Assembly: GCA_949293985.1 (NCBI GenBank)
Contig: CASFFN010000008.1
Location: 62,001-126,000, forward strand
DNA from: an uncultured Eubacteriales bacterium
GTDB taxonomy: Bacteria; Bacillota; Clostridia; Oscillospirales; Oscillospiraceae
Reading direction: 5' to 3'
Length of the DNA: 64,000 nt
Shown here: positions 15,908 to 24,573 of the stretch, one piece after another
How positions within the stretch are numbered: position 1 is the stretch's first letter
Layout of the letters: each line of letters starts with the position of its first letter
Translations under genes and position numbers: made by a program
The notes under the pieces: generated by a model
What the model was told of the DNA's origin: nothing
The model's input: the letters and a program-made list of their open reading frames with translations, nothing else
Databases searched by the model: none

Positions 15908-18406
15908 ATGGCACACAACCGTAATTACAAACCGGAGGAAATCGCCTTCCCCAACCAGGTGATTACCCAATCCCAGCTGGTAGAAGAAATGGAGAAGTCT
16001 TACATTGAATACGCTATGAGCGTTATTGTAGGCCGGGCTCTGCCCGACGTGCGGGACGGCCTGAAGCCGGTTCACCGCCGGATTCTCTACACCATGTACG
16101 AAAGCGGCCTGACCTCCGACAAACCCTTCAAGAAATCCGCTACCTGCGTGGGTGATGTGCTGGGTAAGTACCATCCCCATGGCGACAGCTCCGTGTATGA
16201 CGCCATGGTCCGTCTGGCCCAGGATTTTTCCATGCGCTATATGCTGGTGGACGGCCACGGCAACTTCGGCAGCGTGGACGGCGACCCCCCTGCCGCTTAC
16301 CGTTACACCGAGGCAAGACTTTCCAAAATCTCCAACCAGATGCTCCGGGACATTGACAAGGATACGGTGGATTGGGATCCCAACTTTGACGAGACCCGGA
16401 AAGAGCCCAGAGTGCTGCCCAGCCGGTTCCCCAATCTGCTGGTCAACGGCTCCTCCGGCATCGCCGTGGGTATGGCTACCAATATTCCTCCCCACAATCT
16501 GCGGGAGGTAATCAACGCCTGTATCTGCCAGCTGGATGACCCGGATTGCAGCCTGACGGATCTCATGGAGCATATCACCGGCCCGGATTTCCCCACGGGC
16601 GGCATTATCATGGGAAGAAGCGGCATCCGCGCCGCCTATGCCACCGGCCGGGGCAAGATGGTGGTCCGGGCCAAGACCAATTTTGAGGAGTTCGGCAAGG
16701 ACAGAATAAGGATTATCGTCACGGAGCTTCCCTACCAGGTGAACAAGCGGAACCTGATTAAGAACATCGCCGACCAGGTTAAGGATAAGCGTCTGGATGG
16801 CATCTCCGATTTGCGGGACGAGTCCGACCGGAACGGTATGCGGATGGTCATTGAGCTGAAAAAGGATGCCAATCCCCAGGTGGTGCTAAATCACCTCTTT
16901 AACCAGACCGCCTTGCAGTCCAGCTTCGGCGTGATACTGCTGGCTCTGGTGGACAACCAGAAGCAGCCGAAAATCCTCACCTTGAAGCAGATTCTGGAGG
17001 AGTACCTGACCTATCAGGAGGAAGTGCTTACCAGAAGAACCCGGTATGACCTGAAAAAGGCAAGAGAGCGGGCACACCTTTTGGAAGGTCTGCTCATTGC
17101 CCAGGATAATATTGACGAAGTTATCCGGATTATCCGTTCCTCTTATGACGATGCCCGGGAAAACCTGATGAACCGATTCTCTCTGGACGAAATCCAGGCC
17201 CAGGCCATTTTGGATATGCGGCTGAAAGCCCTCCAGGGTCTGGACCGGGAGAAGCTGGAAGCGGAGTACCAGGAGCTGCAGGATAAAATTGCCTATTATT
17301 TGTCTTTGCTGGAGGACCACCAGAAGCTGAAAGGGGTGCTGCGGCAGGAGCTGGAGGAGATTCGGGACAAGTTCGGCGACGACCGGAAAACGGAGATCCA
17401 GGATATTGAGGATGAGATTGACATTGAGGACCTCATCGAGGAAGAGGACTGCTGCTTTACCTTCTCCAACCAGGGCTATGTGAAGCGGATGCCCGTGGAC
17501 ACCTACCGCACCCAGAGCCGGGGCGGCCGGGGCGTCAACGCCCAGAACCTGAAGGAGGAGGACTATGTAAAGAGCCTGAGCGTAGCCTCCACCCATGACT
17601 ACCTGCTGTTCTTCACGGACAGCGGTCGGGTACACCTGCGGAAGGGCTACCAGATCCCCGAGGCAGGCAGAACCGCCAGAGGTACCGCCATTGTGAACAT
17701 TCTGCCTCTGGAGCAGGGGGAGAGTGTCACCGCTGTGGTGGTAACCCGCCAGTTCCATGAGGACGAGTACCTGATGATGGTCACCCGGAAGGGCACCGTG
17801 AAGCGGATTCCCTTTGTGGCGCTCCAGACCCGGCGGAAAACCGGTATCCGGGCCATTACCCTGGAGGAAGGGGATCAGCTCATCAATGTGATTCGCACCA
17901 ACGGCAGCGATAACATCATCCTGGCGACCGCCAACGGCATGGCCATCTGCTTCAGCGAGGAAGATGTGCGGCCCATGGGCAGAGATGCCGCTGGTGTGAA
18001 GGGCATTACCCTGGAAGATGGGGACTATGTGATCGGCGCCGAGAAGGCGGAGGAGGGCAAGACCCTGCTCACCGTGACGGAAAAGGGCTACGGCAAGCGC
18101 ACTGCATTGCCGGAATACCTGCGCACCGGTGCAGACGGACAGAAATACCCCCAGAGCCGGGGCGGCAAGGGTCTGAAAAACTACAACATCACGGAAAAGA
18201 CCGGCAAGGTTGCCGGCTGCCGCGTGGTGGACGATACGGACGATATTATGCTCATCGAAAACGGCGGCGTGATCATCCGGGTGCCGGCCTCCGACATCAA
18301 CGTGTATAAGCGGGATGTGCAGGGCGTGATTGTCATGCGGATTGAAGAGGGCAATCAGCTGGTAGCCATCGAGCGGATTGAAAAGGACGAGGAAGAAGCC
18401 CAGTGA
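15908..18406 (+). CDS. gyrA: DNA gyrase subunit A
   Basis: An 832-residue breakage-reunion subunit. The catalytic tyrosine is Y133 in [10 protein letters not shown]. The quinolone-determining stretch [12 protein letters not shown] keeps Ser at 94 and Asp at 98 (E. coli Ser83 and Asp87), the pattern of quinolone-susceptible enzymes. The C-terminal beta-pinwheel contains the GyrA-box-like QSRGGRG and a second QSRGGKG. The start is ATG 15908, eight bases after AAGGAGG. Its stop overlaps the rnhA start by four bases. Operon: gyrB-gyrA-rnhA-remB. Confidence 0.98.
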   Translation: MAHNRNYKPEEIAFPNQVITQSQLVEEMEKSYIEYAMSVIVGRALPDVRDGLKPVHRRILYTMYESGLTSDKPFKKSATCVGDVLGKYHPHGDSSVYDAMVRLAQDFSMRYMLVDGHGNFGSVDGDPPAAYRYTEARLSKISNQMLRDIDKDTVDWDPNFDETRKEPRVLPSRFPNLLVNGSSGIAVGMATNIPPHNLREVINACICQLDDPDCSLTDLMEHITGPDFPTGGIIMGRSGIRAAYATGRGKMVVRAKTNFEEFGKDRIRIIVTELPYQVNKRNLIKNIADQVKDKRLDGISDLRDESDRNGMRMVIELKKDANPQVVLNHLFNQTALQSSFGVILLALVDNQKQPKILTLKQILEEYLTYQEEVLTRRTRYDLKKARERAHLLEGLLIAQDNIDEVIRIIRSSYDDARENLMNRFSLDEIQAQAILDMRLKALQGLDREKLEAEYQELQDKIAYYLSLLEDHQKLKGVLRQELEEIRDKFGDDRKTEIQDIEDEIDIEDLIEEEDCCFTFSNQGYVKRMPVDTYRTQSRGGRGVNAQNLKEEDYVKSLSVASTHDYLLFFTDSGRVHLRKGYQIPEAGRTARGTAIVNILPLEQGESVTAVVVTRQFHEDEYLMMVTRKGTVKRIPFVALQTRRKTGIRAITLEEGDQLINVIRTNGSDNIILATANGMAICFSEEDVRPMGRDAAGVKGITLEDGDYVIGAEKAEEGKTLLTVTEKGYGKRTALPEYLRTGADGQKYPQSRGGKGLKNYNITEKTGKVAGCRVVDDTDDIMLIENGGVIIRVPASDINVYKRDVQGVIVMRIEEGNQLVAIERIEKDEEEAQ

Positions 18407-18843
18407 AAACCGTGATTCTCTACACCGACGGGGCCTGCTCCGGCAACCCCGGCCCGGGGGGCTGGGGCGCCATCCTGGAATTTAATGGGGTGGAAAAGGA
18501 GCTCTCCGGAGGAGAGCCCTCCACCACCAACAACCGGATGGAGCTTACCGCCGTGATTCGGGGATTGGAGGCTTTGAAAGAGCCTTGCCATGTGGAGCTG
18601 TACTCCGATTCCAAGTATGTAATCGACGGACTGTCCAAGGGCTGGGCAGAAGGGTGGAAGAAGCGGGGCTGGGTCAAGTCCGACAAAAAGCCTGCCCTGA
18701 ACCCGGATTTGTGGGAGCGGCTTCTGGAGCTGACCCATATCCATAACCTTAGCTACCACTGGGTCAAGGGTCACGCAGACAATCCCAAAAACAACCGGTG
18801 CGACGCCCTGGCGGTAGCCTGGTACAAAAATGACATGGGGTGA
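18403..18843 (+). CDS. rnhA: Ribonuclease HI
   Basis: A 146-residue RNase HI of standard length. The catalytic carboxylates are D9, E47, D69 and D134, with the conserved H124 in VKGHADN. It cuts the RNA strand of RNA-DNA hybrids, removing primers and R-loops. The start is GTG at 18403 within a GTGA overlap with the gyrA stop, so it is translationally coupled to gyrA. Coupling of an R-loop nuclease to gyrase is functionally sensible, since both oppose R-loop formation; that link is inference. Confidence 0.96.
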   Translation: MKTVILYTDGACSGNPGPGGWGAILEFNGVEKELSGGEPSTTNNRMELTAVIRGLEALKEPCHVELYSDSKYVIDGLSKGWAEGWKKRGWVKSDKKPALNPDLWERLLELTHIHNLSYHWVKGHADNPKNNRCDALAVAWYKNDMG

Positions 18844-18847
18844 GAGT

Positions 18848-19114
18848 ATGTATCTATCCATAGGCAGCGACATGGCGGTGCGGGACACCTCCATCATCGG
18901 CATTTTCCATATGGACAACACCACCACCTCCAAACGCACCCGGGAGTTTCTGAATCAGGCGGAAAAGGAAGGACAGGTCATCCCCTGCGATGACCTGCCC
19001 AAAAGCTTCATTCTCACCGCCGAATACGGCTTTCAAAAAGTCTACCTGACCTCCCTTTCCTCCTATACCCTGGAAAAACGGCGGCGAGTCGCCGCAGACG
19101 ATTTCGCACGGTAG
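18848..19114 (+). CDS. remB: Extracellular matrix regulator RemB-like protein (DUF370)
   Basis: An 88-residue DUF370 protein. The match to B. subtilis RemB (YaaB) is clear in MYLSIGSDMAVRD, IIGIFHMD, and LTSLSSYTLEKR near the end. RemB and its paralogue RemA are DNA-binding regulators of matrix and osmoprotection genes. The ATG at 18848 lies four bases after the rnhA stop. The last residues RRRVAADDFAR and the TAG are encoded by an R5 repeat (compare 7946-7990), so an interspersed repeat has replaced the native C-terminus. In B. subtilis the gene lies between recF and gyrB; here it follows rnhA. Confidence 0.88.
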   Translation: MYLSIGSDMAVRDTSIIGIFHMDNTTTSKRTREFLNQAEKEGQVIPCDDLPKSFILTAEYGFQKVYLTSLSSYTLEKRRRVAADDFAR

Positions 19115-19211
19115 CTTTCTACGATTCGTCACTTCCCAAACCCGCCCGCCGGGGTGCCCCCGGTGGCAATGCGCACGAGAGCTTTCAGCAAATCGTCACT
19201 TCCCTAACCCG
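19080..19211 (+). repeat. R5 module overlapping the end of remB
   Basis: Starts inside remB with a GCGGCGAGTCGCCGC hairpin (19082-19096), then the GATTTCGCACGG and ACGATTCGTC arms, leading into the R4 terminator hairpin. A short palindromic variation CCGCCGGGGTGCCCCCGG is inserted around 19144-19162. It supplies the remB stop codon. Confidence 0.85.
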
Positions 19212-19704
19212 CCCGGTATCGTTTTATGGTGCGATACCGGGCTTTTTCGTGCTCTCAATCGACAGCGTGGGAAATAAACACCCCCAAAACCCAAAAACCA
19301 AAACGGGGGCAGGGACTAAAAACCCCCACCCGAGCCAAAGCGAAGGGTCAATCTCCCGATGGTTAGGGGGGATTCTTAAGGGGAAAACACCGAACGGGAG
19401 TGAGTTGTTTTCCCCTTAAGCCGGCCCGGAGTGCCTCCGGTGGCAATTTCGCTTGGTAGCTGATGCAGGTCGTCACTGCCCCTCCAAAGCCCGGTATCGT
19501 TACTGCGGCGGAATGGTGGAGTGGGGAAAGTCTCCAGCAAGTACCACCCCCATAGCAAGTCGCCAGCCTACTGCCCGCTGGCTCCCTCAGTCACCTGCGG
19601 TGACAGCTCCCTCCCGGAGGGAGCTATTTTCCGTCAGCTTTTACGTTTTCACATTGGATTTTTGCGAATCGGTGCCAGCTCCCTTTAGCAAGGGAGCCTT
19701 TTTG
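19212..19704 (+). repeat. Type I composite repeat, partial copy
   Basis: First of two tandem type I blocks in the gene-free 19115-20480 gap. It opens with a terminator-like hairpin (CCCGGTATCG with CGATACCGGG, then CTTTTTC at 19242), which probably ends the gyrase operon. R4 continues to about 19425, then an R5-like stretch, linker, inverted R1 (19573-19626) and a shortened inverted R2 (19673-19704). Confidence 0.83.
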
Positions 19705-19706
19705 CG

Positions 19707-20308
19707 CCCGGTATCGTTTTATCGTGCGATATCGGGCTTGTTCAAGCCTCTAATCGACAGCGTGGGAAAGAAAAGCCCCAAAAACCATAAATCCAAACGG
19801 GGGCAGGGGTTAAAGATCACCACCCCGAGCCAAAGCGAAGGGTCAATCTCCCGATGGTTAGGGGGGATTCTTAAGGGGAAAACACCGAACGGGAGTGAGT
19901 TGTTTTCCCCTTAAGCCGGCTTGATTGGAGAATAGACTCAAAGGTTATAACCGGGTGACGACAACCACCAGCAAGTACCACCCCAAAAGCAAACCGTCAG
20001 CTTACCTCCCGCTGGCTCCCTCAGTCACCTGCGGTGACAGCTCCCTCCCGGAGGGAGCTATTTTCCGTCAGCTTTTACGTTTTCACATTGGATTTTTGCG
20101 AATCGGGATTTTTGCGAATCGGAAGTGCCTGCTGTGGAATCCCTCAGTCAAAAATCAAAGATTTTCGCCAGCTCCCTTTAGCAAGGGAGCCTTTGGTGCA
20201 GGACTCGGGCTTTTCCCTTTTACGCACCCAATATCATCTCGTTGTCGAAGTACAAGCCGTCAATTTACGCCTTACACCGTGCCAGCTCCCACAAAACCGG
20301 GAGCTTTT
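19707..20308 (+). repeat. Type I composite repeat, second tandem copy
   Basis: R4 (19707-19920, again with the CCCGGTATCG hairpin), linker, inverted R1 (20008-20060), inverted R2 (20137-20196), then the R7 tail (20214-20272) also present inverted near 10184-10245, and a short CTCCC/GGGAG hairpin at 20285-20304. It contains no gene. Confidence 0.83.
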
Positions 20309-20324
20309 TGTACCGCAAAAATAG

Positions 20325-20474
20325 AGAAAGGGGCTGTAAAAAAACTATCTTCTACTAAAAATAGCCCCCGTTAAAAGTTAGAAATTCCCCGTAAAAAGCA
20401 GAGTTTTACCTGTACTTTTTACGGGGAATGTTTTTGCGTTTTTTGAGTTTGGGACTTTTTTACAGCCCCTTTCT
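20325..20474. repeat. Nested inverted-repeat element behind hflC
   Basis: Outer arms AGAAAGGGGCTGTAAAAAA (from 20325) and its complement (to about 20474) enclose a perfect inner 15-bp stem, 20384-20398 with 20415-20429. The inner hairpin has T-rich flanks and could terminate the minus-strand hflC transcript. The outer arms look like transposon ends (GGGGCTGT is common at IS1182-type ends), so it may be a second MITE family. Only one copy is in the window. Confidence 0.7.
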
Positions 20475-20480
20475 TGGTTT

Positions 20481-21359
20481 TTATCCCTGATTGCCGGCAA
20501 GAATTTGCGCCAGCTCGGAATCGGCGTCCAGGATGACCGTTTTTTGGTCGCCGGTGAGGGTCTGCTTCAGGGCGTCCAGAGCCAGAATGAACTCGTAGAA
20601 GTCCTTCTTCTCCGGGGTATCGTAAGCGGCGGCCAGCATACGCATATATTCCGCCTCGCCCTCGGCCTCCAGCTTGGCGGCTTCCGCCTGGGCGTTGGAT
20701 ACGATGATGTTCACCTGCTTATCCACATCGTTGCGGATGATGTTGGCTTCGTAGTTTCCGTCGGCGGTGTACTTTTCCGCCATCTGGTTCCGCTCGGAAA
20801 TCATCCGGCCATAAACCGCGTCCAGATTGGACTGGGGCAGATCAAACTGCTTGATTTTCACATCCTCCACATGGATGCCGTAGGATTTTGCTACCTCATC
20901 CACCTGGGCGGCGATGCCCTCGTAAATCTCATTCCGCTCGGAGCCGTCGTTCATATTGATAATGTCCGACTGGGCCAGGGTGCTCATCACATTTTTCAGC
21001 ACATTGTAGGTCATGGCGTTGAGCCGCTCCTCCGCCTTGGCGGTGGCGCCCAGAGCCCGGTAGAACTGCTGGGGGTCAGAGATGCTCCACAGCACATAGC
21101 AGTCCACGGTCATGGTCTGCTTGTCGGAAGTGAGCACTTCGGAAGGGGGAATGTCGTAAAACTGGGTGGCTTTGGAGTAGTACTTCACGGAGTCCACAAA
21201 GGGGAGCTTGAAGTGCAGGCCCGGCGTGTCCACGGTATTGACGATTTCGGAGAAGCGAAAGGTGCAGGCTGCGGTGTTCTCTCCCACCACATAGATGCTG
21301 GAAAAAGCGACGATCAGCAACAGCACGATTACAACCGCTAATATAATTTTCTTTGTCAT
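20481..21359 (-). CDS. hflC: SPFH-domain membrane protein, HflC-like
   Basis: A 292-residue protein with one N-terminal transmembrane helix (about 4-24), a prohibitin/SPFH domain (about 25-190) and a charged coiled-coil with alanine/glutamate repeats (QAEAAKLEAEGEAEY). In proteobacteria HflC with HflK forms a cage around the FtsH protease and modulates its activity; that role is inferred here. The ATG at 21359 has AGGAGGG eight bases upstream; the GTG nine bases earlier would overlap that site. It starts one base after the hflK stop, so the two subunits are co-translated. Confidence 0.85.
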   Translation of the reverse strand: MTKKIILAVVIVLLLIVAFSSIYVVGENTAACTFRFSEIVNTVDTPGLHFKLPFVDSVKYYSKATQFYDIPPSEVLTSDKQTMTVDCYVLWSISDPQQFYRALGATAKAEERLNAMTYNVLKNVMSTLAQSDIINMNDGSERNEIYEGIAAQVDEVAKSYGIHVEDVKIKQFDLPQSNLDAVYGRMISERNQMAEKYTADGNYEANIIRNDVDKQVNIIVSNAQAEAAKLEAEGEAEYMRMLAAAYDTPEKKDFYEFILALDALKQTLTGDQKTVILDADSELAQILAGNQG

Positions 21360-21360
21360 G

Positions 21361-22365
21361 TTATTCACCCTCCTGATTGGTGACTAAGGATTCCAGAGGC
21401 AGGAGCATATCCACATTCTGGCCGTCGCCAGTGTTGATATACACCTTTACATCGGGAAGAATCTGGGAAATGGCTTCATAGTACATCCGGCTCCTGGTGA
21501 TATCCGGGTTCAGAATGTACTCGTTATACATGGCCTGGAACATGGCTACCTGCTCCGTAGCCTCGTTGATGCGCTTCTGCTTCAAAAACTCGGCGTTTTG
21601 CAGCAGCTTATCCGCCTGGGCGTTGGCCTCGGGAATTTTGGCGTTTTGGTAGGCCTTGGCATCGTTTACCACGGTTTCTGCCTGCTGCTTGGCGGTTTCC
21701 ACCGCTTTGAAAGCCTCCATAACCTCCTGAGTGGGAGGCTCAGAGTCCTGAATCCGCACATCAATGAGGGTCAGGCCGATGTCATATTCCTCCAAAATCT
21801 CCGTCACCAGCTCCTTTACCTGCATCTGGATGCTCTCCTTGCCGGTGGTCAGGGCTTCGTCTACGGAGGTGGAACCCACCACATTGCGTACCTGGCTCTG
21901 AATCAGATTTTTCAGGATTTCCTCCGGGTCATTGGAGTTGTAAAGATAAGCTACCGGGTCGGAGATTTTGTATTCCACAAAGAAATCCACATTGATAATG
22001 TTGTAGTCGCCGGTAATCATGGTGCTTTCGTCGGTGCTGTACTGGGGATCCTGGGAGTTGTAGCCCAGCTCAATTTTCTGGTACACATTCACATCCACCG
22101 GCTCCACCTGCTGAATGCCGAAGGGGAGCTTGAAGTGCAGACCCGGATCCACCACATCCGTCACCTTGCCGAAGGTGGTCACCACTGCCTGCTGCTTGTC
22201 GTCCACGGTGTAGTAGCAGGTAAAGACGCCGATTGCCACGAATAGAACCACCGCCAGGATGATTGCGGCGGTTTTGATTTTCTTCCAGGGAATGTCCCGG
22301 AATCTTTTGGGGGAGCCGCCCCCATTGTTGGGTACCCAACGGTAGCTGCCATCGTTGTTGAACAT
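21361..22365 (-). CDS. hflK: SPFH-domain membrane protein, HflK-like
   Basis: A 334-residue protein. Residues 1-30 include a Gly/Asn-rich N-terminus typical of HflK, a transmembrane helix lies at about 32-52, then the SPFH domain (VVTTFGKVTDVVDPGLHFKLPF) and a long coiled-coil (about 225-290). It pairs with the adjacent HflC-like protein; similar LHFKLPF segments show the two are paralogues. Membrane topology would place most of the protein outside the cytoplasm. It lies 22 bases downstream of the DUF1836 gene in the same direction. Confidence 0.85.
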   Translation of the reverse strand: MFNNDGSYRWVPNNGGGSPKRFRDIPWKKIKTAAIILAVVLFVAIGVFTCYYTVDDKQQAVVTTFGKVTDVVDPGLHFKLPFGIQQVEPVDVNVYQKIELGYNSQDPQYSTDESTMITGDYNIINVDFFVEYKISDPVAYLYNSNDPEEILKNLIQSQVRNVVGSTSVDEALTTGKESIQMQVKELVTEILEEYDIGLTLIDVRIQDSEPPTQEVMEAFKAVETAKQQAETVVNDAKAYQNAKIPEANAQADKLLQNAEFLKQKRINEATEQVAMFQAMYNEYILNPDITRSRMYYEAISQILPDVKVYINTGDGQNVDMLLPLESLVTNQEGE

Positions 22366-22387
22366 AATGATTTCCTTTCTTGAATGG

Positions 22388-22942
22388 TTAAATTTCCAGC
22401 TGCTGAAGAAGATTTTCCGCCTGCTGCCGGAGCTTGGCGGCGCCCCAGGCGGTAAGCATGATCCTCAGAGCTTTTTTTACCCTGTCTTTTGCCCCGGGAA
22501 CCGGTTCCACATACGGTTCCAGGGAAGATTCCAGTACGGATTCCCAGGTTTCCGGGCCACCAAGGGAGGAGGCCTGAGCTGCCAGACGGACGAAAAGAAA
22601 ATAAAGCTGGGAATCGTCGATAATATCGTCCCCCTCATCGTCCAACCGTCCGTTCACATAGCCAAGCAGAGCGCACAGGCGCTCCATGGGAAGAATCCCC
22701 CGAAGCATATTTATGTTGAGTATCCGGCAAAGCTGCTCCAAAGTGTATCGCTTGTTCACCGGAGGGGGTAAAAATCCCCGCTTCACCCAATTCTGAATGG
22801 TGTGAGGCTCCAGCCCTGTGACCCCTGCTACCTGGCTCAGCACCATGCCCCCGGGGAGAAACATGGATTGAAACTGCTCCGGTATGTACCGGACTTCCTT
22901 TATAGGGACTTCCAATATCGTACCGGGAATTTGCCAGCTCAT
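22388..22942 (-). CDS. DUF1836 domain protein, putative DNA-binding regulator
   Basis: A 184-residue cytoplasmic protein with a DUF1836-like N-terminal half. Residues about 35-75 (LSQVAGVTGLEPHTIQNWVKRGFLPPPVNKRYTLEQL is split here as helix, turn and recognition helix) resemble a MerR-type helix-turn-helix: GLEPHTIQNWVKRG then a KRYT wing. It heads a three-gene unit with hflK and hflC. A consensus-like promoter with a CTTGAC-C-GTCAAG palindrome over its -35 lies just upstream, which suits autoregulation. Function of DUF1836 proteins is not established; a regulatory role is inference. Confidence 0.75.
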   Translation of the reverse strand: MSWQIPGTILEVPIKEVRYIPEQFQSMFLPGGMVLSQVAGVTGLEPHTIQNWVKRGFLPPPVNKRYTLEQLCRILNINMLRGILPMERLCALLGYVNGRLDDEGDDIIDDSQLYFLFVRLAAQASSLGGPETWESVLESSLEPYVEPVPGAKDRVKKALRIMLTAWGAAKLRQQAENLLQQLEI

Positions 22943-22972
22943 GGAATCATCTCCTTTCTTGATGGTGATAAG

Positions 22973-23002
22973 ATTGTATCATATGGTCGCTTGACCGTCA
23001 AG
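22973..23002 (-). promoter_or_regulatory. Promoter and palindrome of the DUF1836-hflK-hflC unit
   Basis: On the minus strand TTGACG and TACAAT (22973-22978) are 17 bases apart. The palindrome CTTGACCGTCAAG (22990-23002) covers the -35, a natural repressor position. Confidence 0.75.
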
Positions 23003-23044
23003 AGGGGATCTATGACTATTTACAAATTATTCATATATAAAAAA

Positions 23045-23066
23045 GCCTCCTTTAAGGAGGCGTTTT
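23045..23066. terminator. Orphan bidirectional terminator-like hairpin
   Basis: GCCTCC-TTTAA-GGAGGC with A runs on one side and T runs on the other. No gene ends here on either strand. The surrounding gap 22943-23368 otherwise shows only two promoters and no recognisable gene, so the hairpin may end an unrecognised short RNA or be a remnant. Confidence 0.6.
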
Positions 23067-23306
23067 TTCACAGGCGGCTGGGGAAAGACTGGAAAAGGTA
23101 TACAGGATTCCTTGTACCTTGCCTATGAGCTGGGCCGGAGCAAGGCCGCGCCGCCAGCCGTGAAACCGGCCTGCGTGATGGAATAAAAGCGGCAGCAAAC
23201 GGCTCCCGGCAGATTGATGGCGGCTTTCCGGAAAAGCCAATGATTTTTAGAGAGATGCTTCCATGAAAAATTTGAAGGAAAAATGAAAGCATTTTTCTCT
23301 TTCCTC

Positions 23307-23335
23307 TTTACGAAATGGCAAAATTGTTGTAGAAT
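23307..23335 (+). promoter_or_regulatory. Putative promoter of the zinc-ribbon gene and parAB
   Basis: TTTACG (23307-23312) and TAGAAT (23330-23335) with a 17-base spacer, 34 bases before the GTG start of the zinc-ribbon gene. Confidence 0.65.
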
Positions 23336-23368
23336 ATACCCAACATATAGAAAGAGAGGTGCCGGCGG

Positions 23369-23710
23369 GTGTATTGCATGAAATGCGGAAAGGATACAAA
23401 ATCCGACCAATTTTTTTGCCAGGAATGCCAGGAGGAAATGGAACGATACCCGGTGAAGCCGGATACGCCGGTGTACCTGCCCCCGGTGACCCGGCAGGAG
23501 CGGAAAACCCAGCGGTTTACCCCGCCTCCGGCCCCGGAGGAGCAGGTGGCCCAGCTGCGGCGGACGAACCACCGGCTGCGGGTGTTTTTGCTGCTGGCGG
23601 TGCTGGCGTTGGGTCTGGTGTGTTACCTGTGGCTCTGGCCGAAGGAGACCCAGGAACCAATGGACAAGGGACGGAACTACACCGTAGGCACATCCAAAAC
23701 AGAACCCTGA
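23369..23710 (+). CDS. Zinc-ribbon single-pass membrane protein
   Basis: A 113-residue protein of unknown function. A four-cysteine zinc ribbon lies at the N-terminus (C3, C6, C17, C20), followed by a Pro-rich linker, a basic stretch and one transmembrane helix (about 71-90) with a short tail. The start is GTG at 23369, since the first cysteine pair would be lost from the ATG at codon 4. Its stop codon abuts the first parS-like site, and the unit runs on toward parA. Such proteins are common in Clostridia, but I know no characterised function. Confidence 0.65.
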   Translation: MYCMKCGKDTKSDQFFCQECQEEMERYPVKPDTPVYLPPVTRQERKTQRFTPPPAPEEQVAQLRRTNHRLRVFLLLAVLALGLVCYLWLWPKETQEPMDKGRNYTVGTSKTEP

Positions 23711-23765
23711 TGTTTCACGGGAAACATTCCGGCAGCCCACAGGGAAGAATGTTTCACGGGAAACA
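23711..23765 (+). promoter_or_regulatory. Two parS-like centromere sites
   Basis: The 16-mer TGTTTCACGGGAAACA occurs at 23711-23726 and identically at 23750-23765, 39 bases apart, just before parA. The Firmicute parS consensus is TGTTTCACGTGAAACA, so both copies share one change (T to G) that breaks the central palindrome. These should nucleate ParB and load condensin near the origin. Confidence 0.88.
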
Positions 23766-23793
23766 TAGGAACTGGGAATAGAAAGGAAGAACC

Positions 23794-24549
23794 ATGGGAA
23801 GAATCATTGCCGTGGTCAATCAGAAGGGCGGTGTTGGGAAAACCACCACCGCCGTAAACCTGACTGCCGCCCTGACAGAGGCAGGACGGCGGGTGCTTCT
23901 GTGCGACTTTGACCCCCAGGCCAACGCGACCTCCGGTCTGGGACTGAACAAGAAAAATCTCAAATACAGCGTATACGATGTGATTATCAACCAGATCCCC
24001 ACGGAGCAGGCCATTCAAAGCACAAAGTATGGAGATGTGCTGCCCTCCTCCCCGGATTTGGCGGGTGCAGCGGTGGAACTGCTGTCCATCCCCAACCCCA
24101 ACGGTCAGCTGAAAGCCGCTCTGGAACGGGTGCAGGACAAATATGATTTGATTCTCATTGACTGTCCCCCCTCGCTGGAACTGCTGACCCTCAACGGCCT
24201 GATGGCCGCAGAGGGAATTCTGGTGCCGGTGCAGTGCGAGTATTACGCCTTGGAAGGGCTGACAGATTTGATGGCAACTCTGCGGATGGTAAAAAAGCGG
24301 CTTAATCCCCGGTTGGAGATTTTCGGGGTGGCCCTGACCATGTTTGACGGCAGAACCAACTTTTCCACCCAGGTGGCTCAGGAGGTGCGGCGGCACTTCC
24401 CGGGAAAGGTTTATGCTACTGTGATTCCCCGGAATGTGCGGCTGGCGGAAGCCCCCAGCCACGGCCTGCCGGTGACGGTGTATGACCGGAGCAGCCGGGG
24501 CGCGGTGGCCTACCGGGCCATGGCAGAGGAAGTCATAAGGAAGCTCTGA
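23794..24549 (+). CDS. parA: Chromosome partitioning ATPase ParA (Soj)
   Basis: A 251-residue deviant-Walker ATPase. Walker A' is KGGVGKTT at residues 11-18 with both signature lysines; LLCDFDPQANAT and LILIDCPPSLELLTLN follow. In the family ParA-ATP dimers bind DNA and, with ParB, segregate origins and regulate DnaA. The gene is about 12.8 kb right of oriC, preceded by the two parS-like sites and followed after 24 bases by parB. A GAAAGGAAG ribosome site precedes ATG 23794. Confidence 0.96.
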   Translation: MGRIIAVVNQKGGVGKTTTAVNLTAALTEAGRRVLLCDFDPQANATSGLGLNKKNLKYSVYDVIINQIPTEQAIQSTKYGDVLPSSPDLAGAAVELLSIPNPNGQLKAALERVQDKYDLILIDCPPSLELLTLNGLMAAEGILVPVQCEYYALEGLTDLMATLRMVKKRLNPRLEIFGVALTMFDGRTNFSTQVAQEVRRHFPGKVYATVIPRNVRLAEAPSHGLPVTVYDRSSRGAVAYRAMAEEVIRKL

Positions 24550-24573
24550 AAAAATTATAATTGAGGTGAGACG

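Noticed and set aside
13795..15918. A 707-codon minus-strand frame opposite gyrB
   Set aside because: It has no recognisable domain and lies entirely over repeats and gyrB; similar shadows lie opposite nfnB and the permease at 61.7-63.3 kb.
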